Positions 22,151 through 33,370 of a stretch of DNA of 64,000 bases are shown piece by piece. Every line of letters starts with the position of its first letter. Position 1 is the stretch's first letter. The position numbers and the translations under genes are program-made. The notes beneath the pieces were generated by a model. It had not been told where the DNA came from. It saw nothing but the letters and a program-made list of their open reading frames with translations, and ran no database searches. The stretch comes from Cordylochernes scorpioides (Eukaryota; Arthropoda; Arachnida; Pseudoscorpiones; Chernetidae). Location: the NCBI GenBank assembly GCA_030710605.1, contig CP092869.1, positions 7,909,854 to 7,973,853 of the forward strand, given 5' to 3'.

Positions 22151-23380
22151 AACCTATATTTGCTATACTAACAAATATTGAATAATAAAAATAAATTTTC
22201 CATAGAATTCATAGATACATTTTTTTTGCATGAAATTAATTTTAAAAATTGATTCTATATTGTATATTCGTAATTAAAGATATATTTATATGCAATACAT
22301 TTCTACTCAACGTTTAAAATTTTAAAATTCTTATAAAAGGATCTAAAATAATATTTAAAATATGAGATAAAATTATTATATATGATTGAATATATGACCA
22401 AAATACAATGTAAAATAGTCCTGAAAATTGAAAATGTACTTGAATTTCGTGATTATAAAGTTATTAGTATCAAAATGAATATATAACAATTATTTCTGAA
22501 TAATTCTTCAAATTGATATTTGAATAACAAATAATTTGATTTAAAATATGTTTATCTTTTAATAAAATATTTCTCTGACCCCTATAAAAAATATTATTTA
22601 TAAATATACATCTCCAATTCTATGTCTCTGACATGATAATTAATTTTGACGCTAATTATGCTCAATATTTATATTCTTTGAATAGAATTCTTTTGATAAT
22701 TTTAAATAATTAATATGAGAATCTTCTGTCAATGTTTATTAGCATATATTTGATGCGTTTTTAAAATGTATATTTAAATATTAATATCCTTCCATATTTT
22801 GTACGATATCTTATCAGATACATTATGCCCTCATACATATGAATGGATAGGCCCATTATCTCCATGATTATCATGATTTCGATACGCTTGGTTCAACCAA
22901 TCAGATCTTCTGATGTAGAAATATTGGGTTTATCGAATGTTCTCCCTTCCTTATATAAAGATAATCACAGAAGTACAAAGAAATTACCTTTTTAGTTAGA
23001 GAACAGCTTGAAAAATTGAATGCTTTGGAAAGAAATTTTTAAACTGAAATGTCAAATGGGCATATTTAACTTTAGAAAATCTTGAAATTTCTCTGAATGC
23101 ACTATTATTAAAGAGGAACGGAATAAGATCTTAAAGAACATTATCCAAATCTACGTGAAACCAGTTCACCTAATCAGAATAATGTCCGAGAAAAAATATA
23201 TAGCGATAGAATTGTTTAACTTTCATAAAGCGTTAGAGAACAAGGTAATCTCTAAGAACTAAAATTACAGAACAATTTCCATCCATGGTTAATTTGTATA
23301 GTTATGTTGAATACTTTGATTTACTTTTCATTTTCCCTTCTCTCCTTTGTTTATGTTTCTTTATTCCTTTTCTCTATGAA
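22150..23380. other. AT-rich stretch crossing the inner end of arm A
   Basis: No coding signal. Arm homology stops at 22716. CCTTATATAAAGATAATCAC near 22950 resembles a TATA box with an initiator, but nothing coding follows, so it is not called a promoter. Confidence 0.5.
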
Positions 23381-23389
23381 AATGATGTA

Positions 23390-23445
23390 TGGCGAGTCCT
23401 TACAGAACGGAAATGTCCTAATAAAGCTGCTGCTGTTGTTGTTGA
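23390..23445 (+). mobile_element. LINE 3' tail
   Basis: GGCGAGTCCTTACAGAACGG, CCTAATAAAGCTGCTGCTG and a TTG run. This is a diverged copy of the 17085-17140 ending. Confidence 0.6.
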
Positions 23446-23837
23446 ATCGTTACAATTTTTATCATTAATTTAGGAAAATCATGTTGAATTAAATTGAATT
23501 TATATTTCGACACTAATTTTAGTCAGAAAATGAAAAACCCCTACCAGCAATGGTTTCCAACAAATTAACAAAAAGGTATAAGACGTCACAACTATTTTTT
23601 ATCAATTGTATAAAGTAGCTTTAGGACAATCCCTTCCTCAGTAAACTAAAACATATACAAAGGTAAAGGAGAGAGATTATATTGCATTTAAAAGATATAT
23701 CTATGCAAATATAGGACATGAGAATTTAGGAATTTACATAATTGAAAACCTTTAAAGAAAAAACTATGAAAAGGTTTATGAACTCTGTGAATAGAGAAAT
23801 AGATAGATTATAGATTTGAATATTAGTATACATATAC

Positions 23838-24268
23838 AACAACAACAACAAAACCTTTATTAAGAGACTATTGTCTTACAATGGGATTCTCCTAAAAGGT
23901 TATATATGTACATGAGTGAGGAGGAAAAGCAATTTAGAGGGGAGGCGGAGCAATCAGCCGTTGTCTGTGGAGTTGAGCACTTTTTCCCTCATTTTATCAA
24001 TCGCCTTGAAATTTTTAAAATATTTATATACAAATGTTTTATCCAGCAGGAGAGTAGTAAAAATTTTATATACATGTTGTTCATTATAGTAAGTTAGCCC
24101 TGAAATTTCGCAAATTTCCAGTCTCTTTTCCTGTAGAAATGGGCAATGGAATAGATGATGGAGCAAATTGTCTTGGATTAAAGGGTCGCTGTTCCAAAAT
24201 CCCGTGATATCCTCGGGGAAAAATAGCCATAGAATCCTTTGACGGGCTATAAATCGTTTAATTTTCAA
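23838..24268 (-). pseudogene. LINE ORF C-terminus with 3' UTR
   Basis: The minus-strand frame 24268-23954 contains DPLIQDNLLHHLFHCPFLQE, the H...C half of a LINE C-terminal knuckle, then a charged tail. The 3' UTR (CATTGTAAGACAATAGTCTC, AATAAAGG) ends in a TTG run at about 23838. It is a 5'-truncated relative of the plus-strand copy at 16610-16990. Confidence 0.65.
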
Positions 24269-24477
24269 AGGGAGGTTCAGTATAATTATAATTATTTTAT
24301 TTCCAAAGCGCTATATCCCGCAAAGGATATTTACGCCAAACAAGGAGAAAAGTTTATTTACATAAGTTATTTACATTATTCAACGCATGAAAACATTAGA
24401 GATCCAGATTTTGTAGAAAGTTTAGAATGTATTTATAAAATGAATGGAACTTTAAATATGATTTTTTATCTGAAATC

Positions 24478-24760
24478 AAATCGTTAAGTTCACAAAAAAT
24501 AGTTCATTCTTCATTTTATAATCTTGAAATGCTGGGCAATCGATCAGTAGATGTCTTTAGGTTTGTTCCTCAATACCACAAAAGAAACTTGAATCCTCTA
24601 CTGCCTTTAAACATAAACATATAACAGAAGAGTTAGGATTAAGATAGAAGGAGGACATATTGTAGCTGTTTACTTTTGTTGATTGGGTTCTTGATGGTTT
24701 CTATTGCTTCAAAGATAAGTCTTTGGGATTTAGTTGTGGCACTTCTGTGTTTCCGACAAT
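24478..24760 (-). pseudogene. LINE C-terminal zinc-knuckle fragment
   Basis: The minus strand reads FFCGIEEQT, stop, RHLLIDCPAFQDYK and ends at TGA near 24478. This is the C...H...C knuckle seen at the end of jockey/R1/I-type LINE proteins. Upstream, in other frames, RLIFEAIETIKNP suggests more of the same ORF, so stops and frameshifts have accumulated. Confidence 0.6.
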
Positions 24761-24938
24761 GGCAATCATCAGAATGTCAATAATAATTTAATGACCAATT
24801 CAATCATTCAAATCTAGGCCTTATTCTTCTCTAAACCTAACCAATTGGCCATTTCACGAACGATTATGGAATTGTAGAAAGCCGCATTATATTGTAATAT
24901 AAATTACTTTATTTGATATTTACGAACAGAAAAATATG

Positions 24939-24992
24939 TCCAGGGTAGCCTAGTGGACATGGCATCTGCTCGGTAAGCGGAACACTGTGACA
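24939..24992 (+). repeat. Truncated tRNA-Thr-like SINE head
   Basis: TCCAGGGTAGCCTAGTGGAC and CTCGGTAAGCGGAACACTGT match the 5' two thirds of the head at 14888-14960. The T-arm is missing. Confidence 0.65.
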
Positions 24993-25104
24993 ATTTGACA
25001 ATTAAAAATTATTTATTGTCTTCTAGACAATGTTACACATATTCAATCACAGAGAGAGAGAGAGAAATATATTACATATAGCAAGAGGAGGATATATACA
25101 TATA

Positions 25105-25270
25105 TGAAGCAAAAATACTTTACAAGATGATGATGGGGGATGGAGGAAGGAAACCACGTCGCTGAGCGGGTCCTCCACTGCTTCTCCGAGCCCAACCTGG
25201 ACAAAGTAGCGATATATTTGCAACTTTGACGACGCCAGGATGGAAAGGGCGTCGTCTTGATTTGAACATT
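25105..25270 (-). pseudogene. LINE C-terminal peptide, copy 1
   Basis: The minus frame reads DDALSILASSKLQIYRYF then an acidic tail. The copy at 29752-29900 reads TDALAILASAKTRIYRHF, and a weaker match lies on the plus strand near 38085-38150. Amino acids are kept better than bases, which points to descent from a coding C-terminus of one LINE family. Confidence 0.55.
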
Positions 25271-25295
25271 CTTATAATTAGTTCATTGTTAAATA

Positions 25296-25700
25296 CAGGG
25301 TGATACAAAAGTCTTGTTCAAATTTAAAAATTAATAACTCCCCCAATATTTGCGCTAGAGCAATGTGGTAAACACCTTTGTAGTCAGGATGCAATGTGAA
25401 TATTTAGGGAATATAATGAAAAATTCGAAATTGATTTTAGTTACAATTTTATTCGCTAGATGGCGCTCTACCAGAATCAGAGATTAAGCGGCCAAATTGT
25501 TTGATAAATTGAAAAATATAACTGATCGACACGTATTTTTCCTTTTTGAATACCAGGAAAGAACCCTAATAATATCAAATGATACATTAATAAAACACTA
25601 TTTCGCCAAAAGTAGAAGAACTGGTTGACGATTTTTAAATGCAATCCGAGATATGTTAAATAGGAAAATGCAAATTAAAACATGTAGCAAAAATATTTTC
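25296..25700 (+). mobile_element. Mariner-like repeat, copy 1
   Basis: It starts TACAGGGTGATACAAAAGTC, like a mariner terminal repeat next to TA. It then has ATTTGCGCTAGAGCAATG, TTTTATTCGCTAGATGGCGC and TTTGAATACCAGGAAAGAAC. Copy 2 is at 45444-45850, roughly 88-90 percent identical by eye. No transposase with the D,D(34)D triad is visible. Confidence 0.6.
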
Positions 25701-26049
25701 ATTTTAGATGGTGTTTTGTGAAATAGATTGAATGTTTGAAAAACACTTCTGAAATCAATACACGATTTTTTGAAATGTTAATATAGTACCAAAAATTATG
25801 ATGGCACTACTAATAGGATTTCTTGCTATAAGGAATGTGTAGTTTCTTGACTAATTGGCCAAACTTGACCATTTAACTGGATATTTGTCATGATCCAACA
25901 AATGAGATAAAGAGGGGGGTGAAAAAATATATGAGCGCCATCTAGTGGAACAGAAATCAACTAAACGTTAATTTAGCCTGTTCTCTGATATTTAGCTAAC
26001 CCATCTAAAAGGTTAATGTAAGCGTGGTCAGAATATGCCTTTTTTCAAT

Positions 26050-27230
26050 TCTAATACCAACATCTGACCTTTTTATTATTTTATTTTTCATTATTTTTCA
26101 CATATAGATATATTAAGACAGGCCTTGATATGTTTTCTTTTAAAGTAATAGTCTTATTTTATACGTGATTAACATATTATTATCTTGAAATTTTTCTTGA
26201 CCTTGATCAAATAGATACGTTTTATTTACATATATTGTATATCTCTGTCTATATCTTGTTATAATGTCTTTATTCTACACAAATATATTCGGATTTTACT
26301 TCAAATTGAACTATTTTCATTGGAATTATAATATTTTTAAAAAAGCAAAAAATATCTTATATAATTTTAAATCAAACTATCGAATAAAATATGCAGACAT
26401 TGAAAGAATTTTTTCTAACGTTAATATATTTAAAACGAATTGAATCGAAATTTTTTTTAGATCATTTTTATTGATTTTATTTTCATAGAATCTTTTTTTT
26501 TCTAGACAAAGTGCTATAACTAATTTTGAGTATACATAATCATATTTTGATTAATATTTTATAATTGTACGTAATATTGTAGTCATCTAGACACATAGTT
26601 TTATATGCATTGGATAAATACGTTTTTAAATGCAAGATATGACTTCTGGCACATACATAAATATTTTATATCATATAATATAGACACCGTAAAATTGAAT
26701 TTACATAAAACCAAATCCAATTTCATAAAAGCAGTCTCATTTATTCATTCTTATTGATTTTAAAATCACTGAATAAAATAGATTGTTAGCATTAGATATC
26801 CTATATATATTTTTTATCTCAGTCGAAACTATATGTGTTTTTGTTTTTAAAGATGAAATCTTTATATAAGTTTGGAGAGACAAATTTATTTTCGTTTATT
26901 TTCCTTTTTATTGATTTTAAATTCATAGAATAAATTTATTTTTTTTATCTTGTTCTCTCTGTGTGTTTTGTCGGATATTTATTTGTTCAAATTCGTTTTA
27001 TATTTATCGTTTGGCATTTTAACAGTAGAACTATATAGAATCTTTCTCTCTTTATCATATTGTAGTAAAGTGTTTATTAATTTATTAGCAGAGTATGAAT
27101 TTTGATGTTTATATTTTGCTACTCTGTAAGCTTCCCACGTTGCTTAACTTTTGTTTATCATTCATTGTTTGATCTTGCCTTGAATAAATTGCTTTGTTTA
27201 TTTTACCATTTATCATTATTCTTCACAATT
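26050..27230. other. AT-rich stretch with a thrice-repeated short motif
   Basis: TTTTTATTGATTTTA with TTCATAGAAT occurs near 26465, 26748 and 26910. No gene or structured element is seen. Confidence 0.5.
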
Positions 27231-27360
27231 CATCTTCTCATACTTCATCCCTAAGATTAGAAATAATCGTTTTTTTCTCCTTAAAATAAATTTCGAATTT
27301 TCGTTCAAAAGAAACACATGCGGGATAATTTTCAAATGTCATTCTACAATCATAAGCCGC
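27230..27360 (+). repeat. Family F single arm
   Basis: CATACTTCATCCCTAAGATT, TAATCG, CTCCTTAAAATAAATTTCG and CACATGCGGGATAATTTTCA. The same sequence forms both arms of the foldback at 32262-32700. Confidence 0.7.
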
Positions 27361-27364
27361 ATTA

Positions 27365-27420
27365 TATTGTACAACAACAACAACAAAAAGGCTTTTATTA
27401 GGGCCCATGTTTTGTTAATA
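27365..27420 (-). mobile_element. LINE 3' tail
   Basis: CAACAACAACAACAAAAAGG then CTTTTATTAGGGCCCATG is the reverse complement of the TTG-tailed ending. Confidence 0.6.
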
Positions 27421-27647
27421 AAAAGCCACAATAATTATGTACGACATATCGTCATTTTAAATTTCAGAACTATATGTATACAATTTAGCTCGAATAAATT
27501 TTAAGTAGATAATAAAATACGCAGAAAACCAGGAACGGCAAATCTCAGAATGAAATGGAAATTTATTCAATGTGAAAATAAAACCTCGAAGAAAATTAGA
27601 CAATCAAATATTGTGTAGCTAAATATAATTAACAAAACTAATGATAC

Positions 27648-27853
27648 ACTCATTGACAAAACGAGAAGAAGTGGAAAGTATTTGATGTCGCCAGTTATAT
27701 GTTCTTTTTTAAGGAGACAGAGACAATTTTGTTCACACTTGGTTATCTCGTGAAACTTCAATAAAGGTCACTGTAATATATTCCAAAGTTATTGTCTTAA
27801 TCCCGATAAACATGTTCAAATGGTACGACTTCTTTAAGCTTTGTCCATGAGTG
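27648..27853 (+). mobile_element. Mariner-type MITE (family M), complete
   Basis: TA, then CACTCATTGACAAAACGAGA at one end and TTTGTCCATGAGTG then TA at the other, about 205 bp. The interior has CACACTTGGTTATCTCGTG and AATAAAGGTCACTGTAATAT. The 76-bp satellite that follows repeats this element's right-hand end. Confidence 0.8.
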
Positions 27854-28540
27854 TATCTCTCAGAGTTATTGTCTGAATCCCGATATACATAGTAAACGAT
27901 ATAACTTCTTTAAGCTTTGTCCATGAGTGTATCTTTCAGAGTTATTGTCTGAATCCCTATATACATAGTAAACGATATAACTTCTTTAAGCTTTGTCCAT
28001 GAGTGTATCTTTCAGAGTTATTGTCTGAATCCCTATATACATAGTAAACGATATAACTTCTTTAAGCTTTGTCCATGAGTGTATCTTTCAGAGTTATTGT
28101 CTGAATTCCTATATACATAGTAAACGATATAACTTCTTTAAGCTTTGTCCATGAGTGTATCTTTCAGAGTTATTGTCTGAATCCCTATATACATAGTAAA
28201 CGATATAACTTCTTTAAGCTTTGTCCATGAGTGTATCTTTCAGAGTTATTGTCTGAATCCCTATATACATAGTAAACGATATAACTTCTTTAAGCTTTGT
28301 CCATGAGTGTATCTTTCAGAGTTATTGTCTGAATCCCTATATACATAGTAAACGATACAACTTCTTTAAGCTTTGTCCATGAGTGTATCTTTCAGAGTTA
28401 TTGTCTGAATCCCTATATACATAGTAAACGATACAACTTCTTTAAGCTTTGTCCACGAGTGTATCTTTCAGAGTTATTGTCTGAATCCCTATATACATGC
28501 TAAATGTTACAAATCCTCTAAGATTTGTCCATGAGAGTGT
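27854..28540 (+). repeat. 76-bp satellite made of a MITE end (about 9 units)
   Basis: The unit runs from TATCTTTCAGAGTTATTGTC to GCTTTGTCCATGAGTG, so each unit closes exactly with the transposon terminus. The first unit is continuous with the complete MITE at 27648-27853. Units differ by one or two bases; the last is more diverged. Confidence 0.9.
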
Positions 28541-28542
28541 AT

Positions 28543-28805
28543 GTTAATTAAATAATAAGTATTTTGCTATATAGAATTTTCTCTATGTGAGATATGACTA
28601 CCAGCTTGCAATCCTTTTGCTACTGACATGGAGCTGACAGGTTTTTTTTCAAGGATTCCTTCAGAGTCTTGGAAGTTTGCTTCTATTAGTTTGCGTCTTT
28701 TTTCTTGCGGCTTGAAGGACGACTTTGTTATCGTAATGTCTATAGGGACACCGTCATCTCAGAGTGAAGTCTTGGTTTTGACACGTCGGTGGAATCCTGG
28801 AGTCA
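28543..28805 (-). pseudogene. Degenerate coding-like fragment, unknown
   Basis: On the minus strand a frame with one TGA reads RMTPGFHRRVKTKTSL, stop, DDGVPIDITITKSS, then KPQEKRRKLIEANFQDSE, ending in TAG near 28543. The stop could be a CGA to TGA decay. Composition is coding-like. The opposite strand also has a 96-codon open frame, so strand is uncertain. Possibly a transposon ORF piece; no family recognised. Confidence 0.35.
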
Positions 28806-28949
28806 TTCTCGGAAATTATAGTCCACAGCAGTCATGGTCTCATGGTCTACTGGTGTTTTTCAGTTTGTCTTCCTTAACGTACCCAACATCTCTATCAAAA
28901 TATCGCGTAGAATATTAGGAAAGACAAACTTTAGGATGACATGGCAATT

Positions 28950-29150
28950 TATTCAAGCTTGCACCACGCTGAAGAGGGCCAACAGCCCGAAACACATCCG
29001 TATATGTTATCTTTTCTTGATTAATCAAGAATGGGTATTTGGCCAATTCTGGAATAATTAAAAATCAACGAATAGTTAATATTTCTTCCGATAGATGGCG
29101 CAAACCATCATTAACTTTCATTTGCACGATAAGAAGATACCTTTTTTTGC
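28950..29150 (+). repeat. Family E element
   Basis: CACGCTGAAGAGGGCCAACA, GGGTATTTGGCCAATTCTGG, CCGATAGATGGCGCAAACCA and CGATAAGAAGATACC. Confidence 0.7.
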
Positions 29151-29751
29151 CTTTTTAAAAATATTTATTCAATGTAAAAAGAAAATTAACTAAACTTTAA
29201 AAATATCAGAAAGCAATAAAGTCTACAATGTAACAAAATATAAAAAAAATCAAAATTTATTATCTGTTCATAGAATTATTTTCATACAAAATGCAAAATC
29301 AGTTACACGAGCATACGCAACAAGAAGCTAGCATCAAACAAACCTATATCTTGCTTTCCGTGGGGGGAATTTTTTGGAGTATAACCATTGTAAGAATAAC
29401 AATTTCACCCACCCACACACAAAAGCCTTTTTTAGGGACTTACCCCATACAGATTCTTCCAATTGGGTAAGGTAATAATCATCTTGTGTTATTCGGAAGA
29501 ATAACAATTATTTAAACTAATATGAGCTTTTTTATCCAAAAATACTATAAAAGTAGCATGATGATTTGATCTCCATTTGTTTTAAGAAATTTAACCATTT
29601 TTGACACGTCTCTTTCACAAATATTTTATCATTGCAGTCAGTAGACAAATTAAACAATTTTATTGATTCTTTCAATCAAATTTTACAAAGGAGAAAATAT
29701 AAAAGAGTAAATGGGCATATAAAGTGTAGGGGAATATATATACAAATATCT

Positions 29752-29955
29752 TCAGCAAGGAAGGCTTCCCCACCTTGAGAGGGTCCTCCTCCAGACAAGG
29801 TCTTCTTGTACACTCCTCAGTTCCGCGCCGAGGAAGTGCCTATAGATGCGCGTCTTGGCAGACGCCAGGATGGCCAGGGCGTCAGTAGAGATATGTGTTA
29901 TTTTTAAAAGAGGCATACGCGTTAAAAATAGTTTATATTTATATATTATGGACAC
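29752..29955 (-). pseudogene. LINE C-terminal peptide, copy 2
   Basis: The minus frame contains TDALAILASAKTRIYRHF and ends TLSRWGSLPC before TGA. It is homologous to 25105-25270. The short ORF begins inside AT-rich DNA, so the ATG is accidental and only the conserved part is meaningful. Confidence 0.55.
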
Positions 29956-30154
29956 TATTAAATAAACTAGAACTTAACCATTCCAGAAAATATATCTGGA
30001 TTCTTAATATTTGGATTGGTTAAAGGAGGTTTTACTCTGACACGTCATGTATCACATACAACACTCCTCAAAAACAATATAACAATATATCTTTCTTTGA
30101 AAATACTCTATAGACTTAAAATATTCAACACCTGTATATACATTTACATAAACA

Positions 30155-30390
30155 AAACTTAAGGAAGTTTTTGAAAGATATTACAGTGAACTTTATTGAA
30201 ACCACACGAGATAACCAAACTAATGGATAAAACTTAAGGAAGTTGTACCTTTTAGCATGTACAGTTAAACCTGTCTATGGCACCCTATTTTGGTGAGTCC
30301 CATGATGGGGCGCTATAGACAGGTTTAACTGTACTCGTATATCGGGATTCAGACAATAACTCTGAAAGATATTACAGTGACCTTTATAAA
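30155..30390 (-). mobile_element. Family M copies carrying a nested 70-bp pogo-like MITE
   Basis: AACTTAAGGAAGTTGTACCT, TTTAGCATGTA and ATCGGGATTCAGACAATAAC are family M sequence. It is interrupted at a TA by the 30262-30331 insertion. Confidence 0.7.
30262..30331. mobile_element. 70-bp pogo-like MITE
   Basis: CAGTTAAACCTGTCTATGGC faces ATAGACAGGTTTAACTG with TA on both sides. It is related to 30525-30706 and to a fragment at 32038-32100. Confidence 0.8.
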
Positions 30391-30524
30391 TAAGGAATAT
30401 TTTTTGCTTAAAGCATGAAACTTTTTATTTTAGTGTATTAATATAAATTAGTCTAATAACAGACAAATTTGCATATATTGATAACGATATATTAATGATA
30501 TTTCCTATCATAACCATTTAAACT

Positions 30525-30706
30525 ACAGTTAAACCTGTCTATAACGCCCCTCCCCCTCTTGGGACTCACCAAAATAGGGTGCTGTTGAGAGGGAATGCTA
30601 TAGACAGGTCACTTTTAATGTAAAATGTTTACATTTTAATGTTTAAATCGGGCGCTATAGAGAGGTAGGTGCTATTTAGAGGGGGCGCTACTGACAGGTT
30701 TAACTG
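30525..30706. mobile_element. 182-bp pogo-like MITE
   Basis: CAGTTAAACCTGTCTATAAC faces CTGACAGGTTTAACTG, flanked by TA. Same family as 30262-30331. Confidence 0.85.
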
Positions 30707-30945
30707 TATTAATAATAATATAATCACAATCCTTAACAAAATATAGTTTTAGGAATCAATCAACAATTCAAACAGTATTGTACCTTTCTGTTAGTGAACG
30801 ATAAAAACTTATAAAATACAACATAAAGGTAGTTATATACTATATAAAATTTTGAGTGTATCGTTTACCAAAAGGTAGATATATATATATTTAAAAAGTC
30901 TCCCTTGTCAATCATGTTTTGTTATTGATCATCTATAATCGATAG

Positions 30946-31029
30946 GTTTCCATAGCAACGTGGTAGAGAAAGGTCTACCGGCCCTTAACTGTCCGAACAA
31001 AACGTGGGAAACAATGCCCTGGATTATAG
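30946..31029 (+). CDS. Candidate penultimate exon of an unknown gene
   Basis: A short GC-balanced stretch in AT-rich DNA reads NVVEKGLPALNCPNKTW then ETMPWII in a frame open from 30939. It ends at G31029, followed by a GTAGCA donor. An acceptor-like AG lies at 30944-30945 or at 30954-30955, so the left edge is uncertain. The last base is the first base of a codon, and the next candidate exon starts with the matching two bases. Product not recognised. Confidence 0.4.
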
Positions 31030-31662
31030 GTAGCACAATAGAACCAATATTTCCCTATATTTCTTTTACCTTTCTCTTTCTTTTTGTCGTCAAGTCCCTC
31101 TCTCAACAACCTATATATATAAAACAACACAAATATATTTATTTCTACTTCTTTCTATACCTCAGTAAAGTGTGCAATCTTTGTTTATTTTCCTATAAAG
31201 ATATTGCTGAAAATATATCGATAGAAAGCACCTATACGAATTCTTCTTTCAAATTGCCTCCAAAATATTCAAATGAAACTTAGTCATTTTTTTTCTTCTG
31301 CCATAAAATCAAGAAATAATAATAGACAGTGTGACCATACTTTAAAACTAATATAGAATATAAATATCACAGATACTGTTAATAAACAGGTTACCGCTGT
31401 ATTGAACGATAAAAAATATATATTGAGAAAACTTGTGGCTTTTAAACTTTTCATTATATTGTTACTTGTTGGCCATTACTCTGGAAAATTCCTTTATTAT
31501 CTTGTACCTTATAAATGTTAATTTTGTGTTTGCATTAAATAAATTGCTGTGTTATCCTGAACTTTGTCTTTCCTAATTTTCTACGTGATAGTGATAGAAT
31601 AGGGGGTACTTAGATATAAAATAATCAGATATCACCATCTAGATTATCTCTTTCTATCTCAG

Positions 31663-31928
31663 ATGATGCTGACACCTTCCTGACACCCCTATATAAGGGT
31701 TATTACAGGTGCGAAATTGAATTTGCTGTTGAATCCCTAACTAAGAAGGAGGACGTTCTCGAGTATCTCTTGCCCGAGCAGATCTCTGCTCTGAAGAAAT
31801 TCCTTGACAAGGCAATCGCCCATGTCGGGGGCTCCGACCTAGGCAAGATGCTGTCCGACTTCAGGGCAGAATGCGACATTGAACGAGACGACACCCAGTG
31901 GTATTCGTCTGATACAAACGATTTGTAA
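31663..31928 (+). CDS. Candidate terminal exon of the same unknown gene
   Basis: A pyrimidine-rich tract ending CTCTTTCTATCTCAG precedes the exon. The frame reads DADTFLTPLYKGYYRCEIEF, then LPEQISALKKFLDKAIAHVG, and ends QWYSSDTNDL at TAA 31926-31928. Joining G31029 to AT at 31663 keeps the frame and creates GAT. Composition is near 50 percent GC against under 30 percent nearby, with many C-ending codons. The C-terminus is about 88 residues, charged and probably helical, with no membrane segment. A transposon or viral ORF end is the alternative, since LINE fragments here are also GC-rich. No family recognised. Confidence 0.45.
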
Positions 31929-31995
31929 TTATTTTGTTTTATGCATTTTTCCCTCTCTATTTAATTAACCTTATATAATCTTATATGTACATTGT

Positions 31996-32001
31996 AATAA
32001 A
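31996..32001 (+). terminator. Polyadenylation signal AATAAA
   Basis: It lies 68 bp after the stop codon of the candidate terminal exon, a normal distance for a short 3' UTR. A CAATCTC-repeat follows. Confidence 0.5.
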
Positions 32002-32261
32002 CCAGTTTCAATCTCAATCTCTCTCTCAGATTGTTTATGCAGTTAAACCTGTCTATAGCACCCCCTCTTGGGACTCACCAAAATTGAAATTTGGCGCCCA
32101 AACTAAGCCTAACGATGAAAATAAAACTACGGCATCTTCTGCCATAATTTATTTTCTCAAATAAAATTATTTGCATATTGTTATAAGAGGGCTAAAATGA
32201 TTCAATTTGTTCATGAAATATTTAGACCTTGTAATATTAGTTCTGTAATACAATATAATGT

Positions 32262-32700
32262 GGCTTATAATTGTAAAACGTCATTTGAAAATTATCCCGC
32301 ATGTGTTTTTTTTTAACGAAAAATCGAAATTTATTTTTAAGGAGAAATAACGATTATTTCTAACCTCAGGGATGAAGTATGAAAGGATGAATTGTGGAGA
32401 GTAATGATAAACGGAAAAAATAAAAGTGTCCAGGGATGGGAATCGAACCCACAGTGTTCCGCTTACCGGGCAGATTCAATGTCCACTAGGCTACCCTGGA
32501 GCGGAACACTGTGGGTTCGATTCCCATCCCTGGACACTTTTATTTTTTCCGTTTATCATTACCCTTCACAATTCATACTGTCATACTTCATCCCTAAGGT
32601 TAGAAATAATCGTTATTTCTCCTTAAAAATAAATTTCGATTTTTCGTTCAAAAGAAGCGCATGCGGGATGATTTTCAAAAGTCGTTTTACAAAAATAGTT
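32262..32700. mobile_element. Foldback element with a tRNA-Thr-like sequence at its apex
   Basis: Two arms of about 200 bp mirror each other: GAAAATTATCCCGCATGTG, GGAGAAATAACGATTATTTC and AATGATAAACGGAAAAAATA on the left, their complements on the right. The left arm carries a full tRNA-Thr-like sequence on the minus strand (32429-32500), and the right arm repeats only its 3' half (32501-32536). The unpaired loop is therefore the tRNA 5' half. Confidence 0.85.
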
Positions 32701-33370
32701 CTATATTTAAGGCATAGTTCAGTTCACATTCGACACCTACCTTGAAATATACACATCAATGTTACTGCACATCTTCCACACTTAATTAAAAATCTAATTA
32801 TAAGGACACAGAGGGCGCTGTGTTTTAATTATTAAAACGTAATTTCATCTTCTGCTCGCTTAATTATTTCAGAAATGAGCAGATTTAACTTTAAAGATAT
32901 ATATATGTATAGTCTTCGATTCTAAGTTAGAAATACGTTGAATTAAGTTTGACTGACGAATTTTTCTTCACTATTTAATATATGGCTTATTATTATTTTT
33001 AATTATTCCTGAATTGGCAGGATACCACTTTTTTCATTAATCAAGAAAAACTAACAACCTACGCGTTTTGGGCTGTTGGTCCTCATCATCGTGGTGCATG
33101 CTGTATCTGATTAACTAAAAATAACTGGTATTTCAGACATCCTGAAAAATCATGAAATGGGGTATTTAATAGGCCAAAAGGGTATGGGAATGCCAAACAA
33201 TGTGGAAAAAAATAGTACATAAGTTAAATTGTACTGAGATAGGTGGATAAATTAAGAAAAATATATATTCTGATCTTGTAACTAAAAGTGCATCAAGAGA
33301 TACCTTTTTCTTAATGTATCCATCTGTTCCCAGTACAATTTAACTTCTGTACTATTCATAACATTAATAT

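Larger units (their letters stand above)
1..22716 (+). repeat. Arm A of a giant inverted duplication
   Basis: Landmarks in order (76-bp array, 24-bp minisatellite, mariner-type MITE, several hairpins, family D element, an ACACCTAT-ended MITE, the AT-rich 19-21 kb stretch, the hairpin at 21.2 kb, the GACATTTTTCATTT array) all recur in reverse complement and reverse order at 47183-58846. Sampled stretches read by eye are about 91 to 99 percent identical. The left limit is unknown because the window starts inside the array. Confidence 0.93.

Noticed and set aside
22940-22990. TATA-box promoter
   Set aside because: The motif is expected by chance in such AT-rich DNA and no coding sequence follows.
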